Source: Piper betle (lineage: Eukaryota > Streptophyta > Magnoliopsida > Piperales > Piperaceae). Taken from it: 64,000 bases of DNA. Under the pieces are notes generated by a model. It did not search any database. It saw nothing but the letters and a program-made list of their open reading frames with translations, and was not told where the DNA came from. Shown in pieces: positions 23,771 to 38,519 of the stretch (position 1 is the first letter of the stretch; each line of letters opens with the position of its first letter). The DNA lies in the NCBI GenBank assembly GCA_033002965.1, contig JAURVB010014641.1, forward strand, positions 1 to 64,000. The letters run 5' to 3'. The translations under genes and the position numbers were made by a program.

Positions 23771-24420
23771 TCTTTGAAAAGCAAGCATCCATCTCCATTG
23801 ATCTGCGGCGACGTTCAAGGCTTTTCTCCATCAACTGTTCATCAACTTCATCTCCAATTATTGGATTCTGAAAAATCCTTTTCTGGGGTCGCCTCAGATA
23901 AGGTCTCCCCGCGTGCTATAAGACCTCCGACATTGATGCCTCCGTTGTCTATGATCCAATCTTCCTTTCTTGCATCAAAAGTCCCACCTATATACAAGAG
24001 CTGTTGCAAAGGACTTTATCTGTAAATTGCTCTCATTCCTTGTCTATGAGAACAGTGGATTTGTCACCTTTAGTTGCACGAACTCACATGCAGTGCAGGA
24101 GGTTGTTGATAATGGGTAACTTTCAATTTTTGTCATCAACTGGTGTGTACATAGGTGGAGACAAATTGAGATAGGATGATCAAATGGGAATATATTTTAG
24201 CAGCAAAACGTGATGTTATAGATCTTGATAATCTCTTTGAAGGTGATCAAAACAGCAACCAAATGAATGGAAGGACCCGCTCTCAATTGACTTAGCACAG
24301 GCTTGTCTTTTGGGACCATTCAGAGAAATTGGGTCGAAAGGTGAGCTTGATTGGCTACTGCATATCATTACCGGCGTGGTTGCCCAACTATAATCTAAGG
24401 AGGGAGTGATCATGCTCATA
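23771..24420 (+). other. unidentified region with protein-like phrases, possible gene relic
   Basis: Base composition is less AT-biased than the flanks. Plus-strand readings give short protein-like stretches in different frames: an 83-residue open frame at 23774-24025, then LVYENSGFVTFSCTNS near 24040, then LAQACLLGPFREIGSKGE near 24285. They are broken by stops. I do not recognise the family. It could be a degraded exon set or chance. Confidence 0.25.
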
Positions 24421-27420
24421 CTTCCCTGCTTCTTTTTGTTCTAACACATAAAATAAAAAACCAAGGGTTCAGAATCCTTAAATCAAACTCATAAGTAAGA
24501 CTATTTCATTAATACTCTACTGGATTTTATTTGCATTTTCATCGTGTGATTTTTAAGAAAAAGAAAACATAACAGATAAATTATAAACCAAATTGACGAG
24601 GTTCGGTAATTTTTCAAACAAGCTCATTAATTTGTCTACATAGGTTGTAGAAGTTTCCGTTATGTGTAAAGGGAAGATTGTTGAATTTGATCTTCATGTA
24701 GAATTATACGTAGGTTAATGAAAAAATCTTATTTATTAAACTAATTTTTTTGATTAAAAAGGACTAATTATTATAATTAGGTTTTTGGATAAGAGAGGCA
24801 TGTTACACTTGTTTAAGTCTTTTTCGAAAGCCCTGTCTATATCAATTGTAAAAAAATTTTATAAATTTTATCAAATGGTTTAAAGGTAGATAACCAAACA
24901 ATGGTATTTCAGGTATACTCTTTTGCATAATAGGTAAAGGAGAGATAGTTGAATTTATTTTACACGTAAATGAAGTTGGTAATTTTTATTTAGGCTAATA
25001 AAAAATCTTATTTCCTAAAATAATTTTTAAAACGAGAGAGATCCCGTAACACCAGTTTCGTATCCTGGTGGGAAAGAATAGGCCCAACAACCCCTGGCTG
25101 ACAAAAAAATAAAACTAAGTCGAGATATAACGAATAAGCTTAATCTGTTTGAACCCGTGCTTGGAATCCAAGTGAGTAGTCACTTAAGTCTAAAAAAATG
25201 ATAATAACATGATTGATTGATCCGAAAGGAAGCGAATTATGCACTCCACGCGTAAATATCCTCGTTTCTCGTCAATCCCCCGACAGTGATTTTAGTACCA
25301 ATCTATCTTGTTAATCAACAAGAAATCTTAGCATTTGGTTCAGAAAGAGGGAGGGAGGGACTGAAGAAGCAGGCTAAAACCTCCTATCTCCTTCAGCCTA
25401 TAGCTTCATCACCAACATCATTACAGGTGTAGCATGGACGTGAAATGATATGATGGGTCAAGGTTAAAATGATCAATGATGAAATCTGATACTGTATTGT
25501 TTAAGTTAAGGGGTCACAATTGAATGTATGATGGCCATCATCATCACTGTGATGATGCATTCTCTGGTTTGTTTGATCGAGAAGGTATCTGAAGCTCTGC
25601 TTGTTTTTCTTCTTGTTGCTGTGAAATAACAGAGGTCCTTCATGGTATGAAAGGACACTTGATTTCACCTTTGGTGTCTGTGCATTCCCCTATAGATTGT
25701 AAGTTTCATAATCCACTTGACTTCTAACCTTGTTGAATATAAGCCTTGATTAACAAAGATAATTAATTGAATTTCATATTATATATCGTTTATCTTTGTT
25801 AAATAATCACAACTAACTTATACTAATAAGGAATAAGAAATTATTGTCGATCATTTATTATTTTTTTAAAAAAATTTACTGTAAGTAATGAAAAATATTA
25901 TAAATATAATTGACTTATACAAAAGAACTTATTATAAAATTATCAAAAAAATTATAAACATTAATTATAACAAAATTTAATAAATATATTAGTAAGAACT
26001 TTTATTTTTTTATTAAATATTAAATCTAACCCATTATAATGCTTCATTTTGTCAAATAGCAGAACTTATCCATTACATTTGTTCTCCATTAATTTGCTCT
26101 AAATAATATTGTTGATTTAATTAACAAGAACTAAAAAATATCAATGCATAAATAATTGTGCCAAATATAATTTTATATTTTTTTTCTTAGAAAGATGAAA
26201 AATGTTCTATTATGTATGATAATTATCTTTTTATTTTTGAAATTATCATATAGTTTAAAATAAATAAAATTAAGATTATGATTTTTTCCCCTCAACTTCC
26301 TCACCTATTAATCTATATATAATTGCACATTATCCATCTATGTCACCCCTGGTGGCTGCTTCTTTGTGTTATATATATTTTCATAAGGTAAAAAGTAATT
26401 TTGAGGCGACCTATTCTGTTCTTTGTATTATTTTGAAGGTGGATGACTTATAATTTTTCGTATTTATAGTTAAATTTGATACTGCATTGAGGGGTAAATT
26501 TGTTTTGGTCATTTTTAATTAATATTTTTAATTGTCTTAATGAGAGATTGTTCAAAATTTCATAGTACTTATATAATGTATTTTTTTGTATGATCGATTA
26601 ACTTAAATTAAATGGACATGAGACTCCAATTTGTCTTGATGGTTTTCTCAAACCAAAACACAAATTTGCAAAGACTCCAATTTGTCTTGTATTACACTTT
26701 CGATACAAGACACTAATTTAACTTGTTTGCCTTTCTATTAGACTTCTAAATAATTTTTAGGAGCCCAAGTATAGAAGAACATAAATTGGCTGAAAGTTTG
26801 GCACTAAGATTGGATAACATTAAATGACTAATTTTTAGGAGCCCAAGTATCATTAAATTTTTTCTCCATGTTATCTCCCATTAGATTTTATAATTTTGTT
26901 ATGCTTTGAACAAGCTTCTGTTGTGTATATAATCAAGAAGTAATCATGAATATGATCTAATTTGAAAGGATTTTGTTAGTTGACATCAAATATTCGTTCA
27001 TAACTAGTTACACTTTAAAACCTAGAGATTTGGAACTAAACTTGACAATGCCATTTAGAGTCGACTCAAGTAACTTAGTCATTTATACTATTTTTTCAAG
27101 TCGCTATATAATTTTTTTATGTGTAATTAGTATATACTTCTTTTTTGACACTTGATATTGATAAATATATGTGTTAGAAATACTTTAAAATATGGATTGA
27201 ACTAAATCAAAAGAATAAAATGATTAATTTAATAACTTTTGTAATATTGACTGTATTAAACTAAAAGAAAATAATAAGTTTTAGTAACTTTTATTATGAT
27301 TTGATTGAAACAAAAACAGAATCATAAAATCAATCGAATATTGAATCATCAATATGGTGCAGTAAACAGGAGAAATTTTTAGAATAGAAAAGTTTTAAAA
27401 CTATGAATTGGACTAATAAA
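24421..27420. other. gene-poor AT-rich DNA with diverged short repeats
   Basis: Two diverged blocks, about 24580-24760 and 24890-25030, share words such as AAATCTTATTT and GTTGAATTT. ACTCCAATTTGTCTTG recurs near 26623 and 26674, and TAATTTTTAGGAGCCCAAGT recurs near 26752 and 26828. Phrases near 25150 and 25060 look like reversed tRNA-type B boxes. No gene is supported. Confidence 0.5.
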
Positions 27421-27429
27421 AGGTACATG

Positions 27430-27785
27430 GTATGACTCGTCTACTCGAAAATGACATATTTGTGACAATTTTTTTTCTAATGGCGTCAATGTTGCCACAA
27501 AAAATAATTATTTCGGACAACATTCATTTGTCATGGTGTTGAAAATTGAAAATTTTAAAGCAAAATTTATTCGAAGAAAATTGTAACCTTTGTGATCTAA
27601 TAGGTAAAGTCCTTTTAGGATATAGAGGATTTTGTTTCAAGAACAACCATAAAAATAAGGTGTATATAAAGGCGAAAAATTCATCACTGTTGTGAAGAAA
27701 ATTTTTTGTGATTAATTACGAGTTTTCGTGACAAACTAATTACAGTTTAATGATGAATTTTCCATCACTAATGTTATGTTTTTCT
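27430..27785. mobile_element. possible foldback or CACTA-like non-autonomous element
   Basis: The phrase AAAAATTCATCAC near 27677 is repeated in reverse as GATGAATTTTCCATCAC near 27750. Words of the GTGACAA/TTGTCAC type recur in both orientations. Ends were not set. Confidence 0.3.
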
Positions 27786-28788
27786 TCTGATACATATGAA
27801 CATTGTCTTGGGCATGTACCTCTTGCAAAAAGCTGTCAAAAGCTAGAAAGAAGGAACACAGCAGGTATGTAGTATACAATATAAAATCCATGTAGCAGAA
27901 GTATCTTTGTTTTGCTAGATAATGTCCACAACTTTGTAGACAAGATGCAGAATTTTTTAAAAAACCAAGTTTTCATTGGTTTTTTTACTCCCTATGTTAA
28001 TCTCAACAAGGTAGAGTTTGAACATGCGCCAAGTCTGATATCGAAGTAACAGTGTGAAGGAAGATAATATGATTAGTTATGGGGAAGAAGGGTCCTTGGT
28101 ATTGATTCCTTTTACATGGAAGAAAGCTGAGAAGAAGGAAGATGAATTTGATAGACTCAAAGGAAGGGGAACAGTAGGTTCATTGAACCCAAGTAAATCA
28201 TACAGCACATAGATTCCTTCCAACTCTGATCTTGATCCCCACTTCACAGACACCAACATCTTTCAACTCATTTTTATACACCATTATTTCCCTTTTATAA
28301 GCTCTTCACACAATGGCCTACCTAGCTGGTCCTCCTCACAGCCATGGACGTGGTTTCTGATCCTCCAAGATGCCCTTTTTATCCCCTCTCCCATATATTT
28401 TTGGCTTTGCTCGCAGCTCTCTCCATATGGGTTTTGGAACTCATGCGATCTTGTCGGGCTTGGAAAAGAACCAGATTCCTCACCTCTCCCTGGTAAAACA
28501 GTAACCATTCTTTTTATTTTACACTGTCATTTCTAGATCGGAAATTATATCCAATCGTCCTTGTAACTTGCATACACGGTATTATATATTTATGCAGATA
28601 AGGTATCTGAATCAGCTACCACGTAGAGCTAAGACTTGTTCATTATAATACATGGTTTGAACTACAATCAATGAACGTGCTAATAAGTTTTGGATATACA
28701 AATGCTGCCGACATACATATAATGCAAGATTTGATGAACGTGTATTTAGCTCTTCTTGTTCAGAGCAGCTCCCACGTCTAGTGGTTTA
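27786..28788 (+). other. upstream region of the ZF-HD gene
   Basis: It becomes less AT-rich toward the gene. Pyrimidine-rich leader-like sequence is present at 28290-28500. No separate gene is supported. Minus-strand open frames here match nothing I know. Confidence 0.4.
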
Positions 28789-29274
28789 ATGGAGTTTGAA
28801 TCGGATAGTGTGAGGGGGAGTTATAGAGAGTGTCTACGGAACCACGCCGCCAGCCTCGGCAGCTACGCCACCGATGGCTGCGGCGAGTTCTCGCCGGCGG
28901 AGCAGGGGCTGACGTGCGCGGCCTGCGGGTGCCACCGGAACTTCCACCGGAAAGTGGTGGTGGCGGGTGCGACGCAGGTCGAGTCGGAGGAGTCGGAGAG
29001 GACGGGGAAGAGGCGGGCGAGGACCAAGTTCTCGCCGGAGCAGAAGGAGAGGATGTTCAGGTTCGCGGAGAAGATCGGGTGGAGGATTCAGAGGAGGGAC
29101 AAGGAGGATGCCATGGAGATACACAGGTTTTGCAGGGAGATTGGTGTGAGCAGGCAGGTTTTCAAAGTGTGGATGCACAATCACAAGAACAACAATGCTT
29201 CTTCTGCTTCATCTGCTAGGAAGGACCATGATCATCTTCACTTCATTCATGGACTATTACCCATGTCACAGTAG
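28789..29274 (+). CDS. ZHD: zinc finger-homeodomain (ZF-HD) transcription factor, intronless
   Basis: A plant-specific DNA-binding regulator of 161 residues that acts as a dimer in the nucleus. Residues 12-55 are the ZF-HD dimerisation domain: YRECLRNHAA, a Cys/His series with DGCGEF around 29-34, and TCAACGCHRNFHRK at 42-55. Residues ~75-134 are the atypical homeodomain, beginning KRRARTKFSPEQKERM and ending VFKVWMHNHKN, with the recognition-helix Trp at 128 and Asn at 131. The first ATG, at 28789, is taken as start. The open frame extends further left but without another ATG. No intron, as usual in the family. It is strongly GC-rich (about 28830-29120) against an AT-rich background. The short tail has an HDHLHFIHG stretch. 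Which ZHD member it is cannot be fixed from the sequence alone. Confidence 0.95.
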   Translation: MEFESDSVRGSYRECLRNHAASLGSYATDGCGEFSPAEQGLTCAACGCHRNFHRKVVVAGATQVESEESERTGKRRARTKFSPEQKERMFRFAEKIGWRIQRRDKEDAMEIHRFCREIGVSRQVFKVWMHNHKNNNASSASSARKDHDHLHFIHGLLPMSQ

Positions 29275-30970
29275 GCAATATTTCAATTTCATCCTTGATC
29301 TATCCATTTTTTTTCCAGTGGATCTCTCATGTCCATCTTCACCACCATGCTTCTTTAATTGGTATGAATAGCATGAGATGGATTGGATGCTTGAGTTTCC
29401 GTTTGGGAGTGAAGATGCTGCATGAGATATATACGAGGGATTGGAATGTGAAAATGCTGATGAAGATGTACCAAGAAATTTGATTTTGGTGGCAAGAAAG
29501 AGCATTGATTCTTTATATGTTTTTATCTTTGGGCAATGGCCCTTTGATTCGTTGCAGTTCAGGGAGCAATCTTAGTTCAACCCACAATTTTTTTTTGGTT
29601 TTTATTCATCATCTCTGCTTAACTGTTCTACCATATGATCCTTTTGATGACAGATCAAAGTCTATTGAATATGAAAAATATCAGAATTTTCAGTATTTCA
29701 TGTCATGCCCATAGAAGGTTTAAGACCAAAGAAGCTCACACGCACATTGGAAAAATGTATGATCATCATATAATAAGCTGTCTAGAAAGTCTTTTCCAAT
29801 AGTGAACGCTAAGCACGTAAAGTCTTCTTTTGTCACAAAATATGAAGTGACTTATTTTATAGTACCCAATCATCCGAAATAGGATTCTATAGCCATGAAA
29901 ATGTATCTCATTCATGTGTCTATCACAATGTGGAAAGATTAAGAACACCTTTCATGTGCCACTTTCACCAAAATTAACTAATAGGGTATGATTAATGTGA
30001 ATATACATTCGACTTACTGGTTAAGAGCTCGAATATATGCACAACTTAAAATGGGTAATTTGATGAACCATGAACAAAGTTGAGGAAAAGAAACAATCAA
30101 GTTCTCATTTTCAGCCAACCCCAATAAAATATTCACCTCAGTTTATCTACTCATGTCTAAATATTAATGTATGTGCTAATCACTTGTATTCCTGATCAAA
30201 CCAATAGGGAAACTATTTAAAAGGGTACCTTGCGGTTGTCAACCGAGACAAGTTGAATATGAGCAGTCTGCTCACATATCACAGACAAGATGGGTAAGGA
30301 GGTGGAACAAATAAAGAATAGAAGATGGGTTCTTGAAGTCAGAAGAGAGGGTAAATTCAAGAACTTGAAGGATCCATCCAATACACCCCATGGAGTTCTC
30401 CATAGAACCTAAACATATCGACAACATAACGACCACAGCTTGGACGAGAAAGGGCACCCCTCAAATGACACAAACAAGCAGAATCCATGAATATCAGATC
30501 AGACTATGGCACAGGGATTCTATTATGCGAACACTGCAATATTATTACCAGATGAAATTACCCCACTTCGGTGAGTCGACGATGAGATGCATTTCACAGG
30601 CAACGTCTCGTTACCACCTTAAATAATCGGACCATTACAATTAAATAGCATCGACTCCAACTAGTATGCAGTTCCCTCTAACAACTTCACAACTTATAAA
30701 AGTCCAAATTTTCGAATTGTATAATTATCACAACTAAAAGGTTTCCATCAAAAAGACAAGGTAAAGATGCATGGCTAGAATAGAATTTTAAACAGCCAGA
30801 GTTGTATAATCATGAAATGCATAAACTGAAATTGATAATGATATTCAGTATTCAAAATGCCCCGTGCCAAAAAAAAAAACAAAAGTTTGCAGCGTTAGAC
30901 ACAACCAAGGGAAGAACATACTGTCCATTCTTCCTATAGTAACGTGCTACACACGCTAGATTCGAAAACC
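29275..30970. other. 3' flank of the ZF-HD gene and intergenic DNA up to calmodulin
   Basis: No recognised gene. Overlapping short frames at 30272-30626 on both strands match nothing I know. The right part (30840-30970) is the presumed 3' UTR of the minus-strand calmodulin gene. Confidence 0.45.
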
Positions 30971-33113
<2,143 letters not shown>

Positions 33114-33209
33114 TTCTCGTCTTCTCCGGTCGAATTTCTCCGGCGCCGGCGACGGTCTCTGATCTCCGATTTGGGAAGGGAGAGTTTTATGGTCGGGAGG
33201 GTGGTTCAG

Positions 33210-33225
33210 GGGGTCTTTAATAGGG
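33210..33225 (-). promoter_or_regulatory. possible TATA-like box of calmodulin
   Basis: On the minus strand GGCCCTATTAAAGACC lies about 100 bases upstream of the start codon. CTATTAAAG is a plausible TATA variant at a sensible distance. This is position-based inference only. Confidence 0.35.
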
Positions 33226-35459
33226 CCAAAAGGCGGCGCTAAACGCTGATTAAGGGCCGGTTTAAGTTTTATGATGAGGATCGGAGAGGGTGATTATGGC
33301 TAATCTCTAGTTGGCAGGTACATGATTAAGGAGATTAGATCTGGACCGTTGGCTTGCGGCAACGACTTGATCGGACGGGTGAGTCTTATTGTTGAAGAAA
33401 TGGAGACTTTTGTATTTCTTTTTTTATTTTACACTTTTTAAACTAGTTTTTACTTTTTATTTTTATTATGACAACTTCCGTCCAAATGTAACAGTGTGCA
33501 TATAAATAAATATAAATAAATATTTTATGAGGCGTGGTACCCACTTAAACGGAGAACAAGTAAACAAATATTGGTGGCATCGATATGCCACAATCGATGT
33601 CGATGTGATTGATTTAGTAAATAGAATATACATTTCATGATTGCTCGGATCGACCCATAATTGACGAAGAGTGGGCTAACGGGGAAATTTTTGAAAAATG
33701 AGAAAATTAATTAAGATATTACGGGATAGAAACGAGGGAATGTCTACACAACCATAGGTTTAGCCCGATACAATTTAAGGGATCTTGTATGTTCATTATT
33801 TGGGGCTTGGCCAAAAAATTGCAAAAGCTTTCAAAAATTGAAGATATAGACCGAGTTAAAGTTCAACTTAGAATCAATTGGGCGTGAGCTAGAGCACACC
33901 TTTATTCGGCTTGAATTGGCTCAAAATTTAATATTTTATATTAAAAAATATTTTATATATATTTAATTTAGTCATTTAAATAAAATGTGAAAAATAATAA
34001 ATATAATTATATTATAGTGATGGTTTAACATAAAATTATGTAAAACATGTTCTCAAACAAACTAATTGCCTTGTAATTGAATCAAAATTAAACTATTTAA
34101 ATTTTTATAATTAATTTTATATCAAATTATACAGAAAAATTATATATGAACAATATTCAAACTTTTCACGTATTCATCTTGACTCGAAGCCTTTTCAACG
34201 CGACTCAAACTTGAAATAAACAAGTCAAATTTAAATATAATTTAACTCGACTCAACTCCCTTCCCCCTATTAGCACCCATATGCATAGATCCATGCATAT
34301 GGAAGGATATATACGAGGGTATACATACATATAAAAATACGAACAGGAAATTTAATAAGATATGATATCTATGGCTCATTTTTCAACATTTCCTTGAAGT
34401 TCATTACAACCCACAAAGTGTTGAAAATAATTTCAAGTCAAGCAACATAATTTCAAATTAAGCAAGAGGAGAAAGGTGTTGGAATCCCTCGTCATACACT
34501 AAGGTGGAAAAGTATATTTGGGAAGCTATGAAGTTACTCAAAGAGGTATTAAGAATTCAAATAAATTGAAAAGATTAAAAAAACTCATTGGTGAATGTGC
34601 TTATTGGCTCTTCGTGTCCAAAAGTTTAACATAAGCCTAATACTTCATGTCTATTATGTGTAAATATATACTTGTATATAGATATACATAATCGAATATA
34701 TCATTCTATACTTCACTATGAGGTTTACAATGTTCTCCCTCTCCCTTCTCTTTCAGTGAGATACTATCCTTGAAGTAGTATTAGGTATTTTCAATTAGAA
34801 TTTGTTCTCTAATTAGAGATTATGAGTCTTTCTAATATGATTTTATTTTATAGTTGGAGATTTGGTCAATTATAATGTGTTTCAGTTGGATATTATTAGG
34901 CAATGATGATGATGTTTTGGATTTACCTTACGATATACTTTATTGTTTTGTTTTGTCTAAGATACAACAAGAAGGTAATTTAAGATCTCAACAAGTGACT
35001 TATTGGCCCCAATAAAAGGTCTCGTGGTCATCTAGTTCCAATTATGATAACAAAAATTCACTTTTTAATACCTTATAATAAAAAACCTACTAAAATATTT
35101 AATTGTCATACAATTTCATAGAACCACAGAAAATCATTGTGGCTCACTTTATTTTTACTCGATTCAATTTATCAATTCTTATTAATAAAAAGAGGGCCAT
35201 AAAGTAAAGTCTGCTCTGACAGAAAGTAGTCCATTTAACCAAATAAAGTACAAAAAATAATAATAATATGTTAAATTATTATAATTTATATTTTTACTTG
35301 AAAGTTAGATTTCATCACTAAGATTTTCTATCATCTCTTGATTTAATTTAGAATTTATTTATAAAGTCTACCTCTAATGTAATAAGAGCCTATTATTTAT
35401 TCACTTTGGAGTTTATCTATAAAAGCGAAGTTTATTTGAATATAGATTGCTCATGGTAC
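33226..35459. other. intergenic DNA
   Basis: AT-rich with no supported gene. The block 33880-34265 has CGACTCAA and TTGAACT words like other repeat relics in this window, but no ends were found. Confidence 0.5.
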
Positions 35460-36430
35460 AATATCTAGGACTGACCATGGTTCGATTAACCATCCAAACC
35501 AATTGAATCAAACCTATTTTGGAAGTTTAGTTTAGTGCTAATTCGGTTTGGTTGGTTTTCGGTCGGATCATATTAAACCAAATAAACCAACATGTAAAGA
35601 GGATTTTATATATGTTACTTTCTCTACTTTCCTTCTTTGAAGTCATGTTTATATACACATTTATTGGCCATGATGTATAATAAAAGCTTATGAAAGATCG
35701 TTATTATAGTTCAACTTCATTGAAGATGGTTCGTTTATTTATTTAAAAGAGATAGGTTTGATACAATATCTATTGTACATCTATATTATATAATGTTCCA
35801 AAGTAAAACATTATTTATGTAATTTTTATGATAAATTTATAATTAGCCCAGAAGTATATGCTAATAGTTTATCTTTGTTTCATAAATAAGATAAGAACAA
35901 TTAGAATAAACACTAAAGAGAGAACACTCAATAATAGAGATCACTGTTATTATTTCGGTTAGTTGGTTTAAGTTCAGTTTAAACCAAACCAAACCAAACC
36001 AAATTTTATTGTTAATCATGTTTGCAAAGGACCATGTGATTGTGAAGAATATTTCTTTGTGTCAATTTTATTATTAATCATATTATTTTTAGATTTTGTG
36101 TTCACTTTTTTATTATTAATCACGCAAACAAAAAATAATAGTATTGAGCCACATTAAGAAAGTGACAAAAAAGGCCCTTGAATGTTTACAAAATTCAGAA
36201 AATTACACAAAAAATAACAAAACAGGATAATTAATAAGCATAAAGAAGTTTATTGGTTTGTTCAAGTGGAATTCGGTTAGGACTAAGCCAAATTGAATTA
36301 GATCGGTTTGTGTAATTCGGTTACCGATTATAATTCGGTTATTGTTTGGGTAACCAATTTAGTTAATTCGGTTACTTTGGTTTTCGGCTCGGTTCGATTC
36401 GGTTCGGCGTTTAGAGTTTGCACAGTTATT
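35460..36430. mobile_element. repeat relic bounded by CGGTTCGGTT words
   Basis: Runs of TTCGGTTTGGTTGG near 35540 and AACCAAACCAAACCAAA near 35985 (opposite sense), then a dense block of TTCGGTTAC/GGTTCGGC words at 36260-36410. Sequences of this type are widespread non-autonomous repeats in plants. Terminal repeats and a target duplication could not be defined. Confidence 0.4.
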
Positions 36431-37111
36431 AAGTAAGTGTTAAAGCCACCACCAACGGCAATCGGTCATTATTTTAAAAAATTACTATATTTAATTTTAG
36501 ATAATTTATATTTCTCCATTTTTCTTGTAATTATGGAAGACTTAGTCCTCTTTTTTAATAAATTTTTTTTCCAAGCAGAGATAGATTGTAATAATTTAAT
36601 ATTTTAGATATAGTTTAAAGATATATCATATTTAAATAAATAGATGGATTATAATTATTTATTTTTTTATCATATTTTTAAGACAATTAAATAAACTATT
36701 GTTAGTAAGAAATTGAAAATTAAGATTGACTTGGTTCGAACTCGTGATCATCTACAATGATGCATTAAAATTATTTTTTAAAAAAAATTAAGTTCATGTG
36801 AGTCAAACCCATGACCTGTAGCAGGAGGTATTTTTTTGTATTTTTTATATTGTTACTTATTCTTCTAATTTTAATCTCAGGGGACTATTGAGTATTTCTT
36901 TTATTAATAATAAGTAAGATGTCGTGCTATACGTGACCTATACTAAATAAAATTTAATTTTATACATAAATTCTCATTGAATAATAAAAGAGAGTGAAAT
37001 AATTTAATATCTTATGTAGACTATAATTGCCTTTAAAGATATATCATACTTGAAAAAAAAGAATTATAATTATTTAATTTTTTTATTATATTTTTTTCAA
37101 GACAATTAGAT

Positions 37112-37158
<47 letters not shown>

Positions 37159-37530
37159 AAGAGATTAGAACTTGTAATTTTGATCATAGGAAACAAGTTA
37201 ACTATATGTCAATGTAGCAGTTTATAGGTTATACCATCTCTACTTCTCAATCACTTCTGAAAAGTATGCAACTCAGTCTCAGAACAAGGCACAGACAAGA
37301 ACAGTTCAAGATGGCACGCTCACGAGCTCTTTTATTGATGTTCATAATGCATGCCTTCTCCCATTTTGCTTTTTGGCAAAGCACATGAATGCAGACCTCG
37401 CACCTTTGGCTCCTATATGTGATGCATGACAAAACCCAAGATCGTTTCCATGTTACAAAGAATATGTAAGATATTTGATGCAATCGGTGCAAGAAAACAT
37501 AAAAATCACTGTGATTCACTGCTCATCTGT
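36431..37530. other. intergenic DNA with a long (TA)n microsatellite
   Basis: A (TA)n run lies at about 37116-37155. Phrases near 36731 and 36803 (TTCGAACTCGTGATC and GTCAAACCCATGACC) look like reversed B boxes of SINE relics. No gene is seen. Confidence 0.5.
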
Positions 37531-37947
37531 GGATGATCATGATCTGTAATTTTCACCTCTCTCTCCTTCCATCTCTGTCTGTGTTTCCTGGACCAGAAAA
37601 AGCCACCCTTCCATCCTTGCTAAGTGGGTGCTGCTTTTCATGCTCTCCTTTTTTTTTCTTCTTTATTTACTCATCTTTCCCTTTCAATGATTCATTCAAT
37701 CTCGCTTGTAGTTCCTTTTTATCTTACACATACACTTTCTAGTGGCTAGCTTCTCCTAGTGATCTTTCGCCTTGGGTGCTATCTCCACATCCTTCCCAGA
37801 TGAACTTCCAATGGGTCTCTCGTGTAAACACATTATATACTCATCCAACGAGCTTCTTCCTCTCGTCCTTTCATAGCTAGATTGAGACGTTTTCTCAAAT
37901 GGGTTGCTGTGATCTTTTGCGTTCTGCAGGATTCTGTGGAAGTTGAG

Positions 37948-38519
37948 ATGCGGGAAGCGGATGAAAGTGTTGAAAATGGAAGATCTGTGGAGAATGATCA
38001 CCATGATCTGGAGTTGGAGGTTGTGTTCTGTCCTCTAGAACATCCAGTTGAGCCTCTAGATGAAGACCGACCACTTGCATGCCCCATACCCAACTCTACT
38101 ATCTTGAGCGTACGTTAATGTCTCTCTTCGTACAGTAGTATACGTATATATGATTACTTGTGAACATTAGAATGTTCGAAGTTTAGTTCATTTGTTCACA
38201 GTTACAAAACGTTGAATGTTCGAGATTTGATGTTTTTCTGAGAACGTGTTTACAGTTTTGGCATTTGATTTGCTTTCTTTCTGATTCAAGTATTCTGAAA
38301 TTTTAATTTTGACTGCAATGCTAGGCTAAAGATGGAGTGATGGTAGACGAAGAAAGCGTAGAAACGCCTCGAAAGAAAAGAGTTGAGACTGCTGCAACAA
38401 TGGAGGAGAGGAGAATAGTTGCCCTGGAAGCACCACCGGCAGTTCGTGAAAGACATCAAACTCTACCTTTGGAAGATGATGATCAGCTCTCTGTGCCCAG
38501 CAAAGAGAAAACACCATGA
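37948..38519 (+). CDS. small plant protein of unknown function, two exons
   Basis: I do not recognise this family with certainty. Exon one runs 37948-38109 and ends at GAGC|GTACGT. Exon two is 38325-38519 after GCTAG. They join in phase to give 118 residues. The product is acidic and soluble: MREADESVENGRS at the start, then VVFCPLEHPVEPLDEDRPL with a Cys-Pro pair repeated as ACPIPN, then a basic patch PRKKRVE and EERRIVALEAPP. A splice-like TTCTGCAG lies just before, at 37922-37929, so an upstream leader intron is likely. Otherwise an in-frame ATG at 37882 would add a hydrophobic 22-residue N-terminus. No transmembrane segment in the main part. Coding status rests on the splice phase and the composed look of the sequence. 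Confidence 0.55.

Noticed and set aside
25530..25570. MicroRNA172-like precursor suggested by ATCATCATCACTGTGATGATGC
   Set aside because: The AGAATCTTGATGATGC core of miR172 is absent. It is only a short CATCATCAC/GTGATGATG palindrome.
28830..29219. Three other long open frames over the ZF-HD gene
   Set aside because: They are composition shadows of a GC-rich exon. Only the 28789 frame carries the zinc finger and homeodomain.
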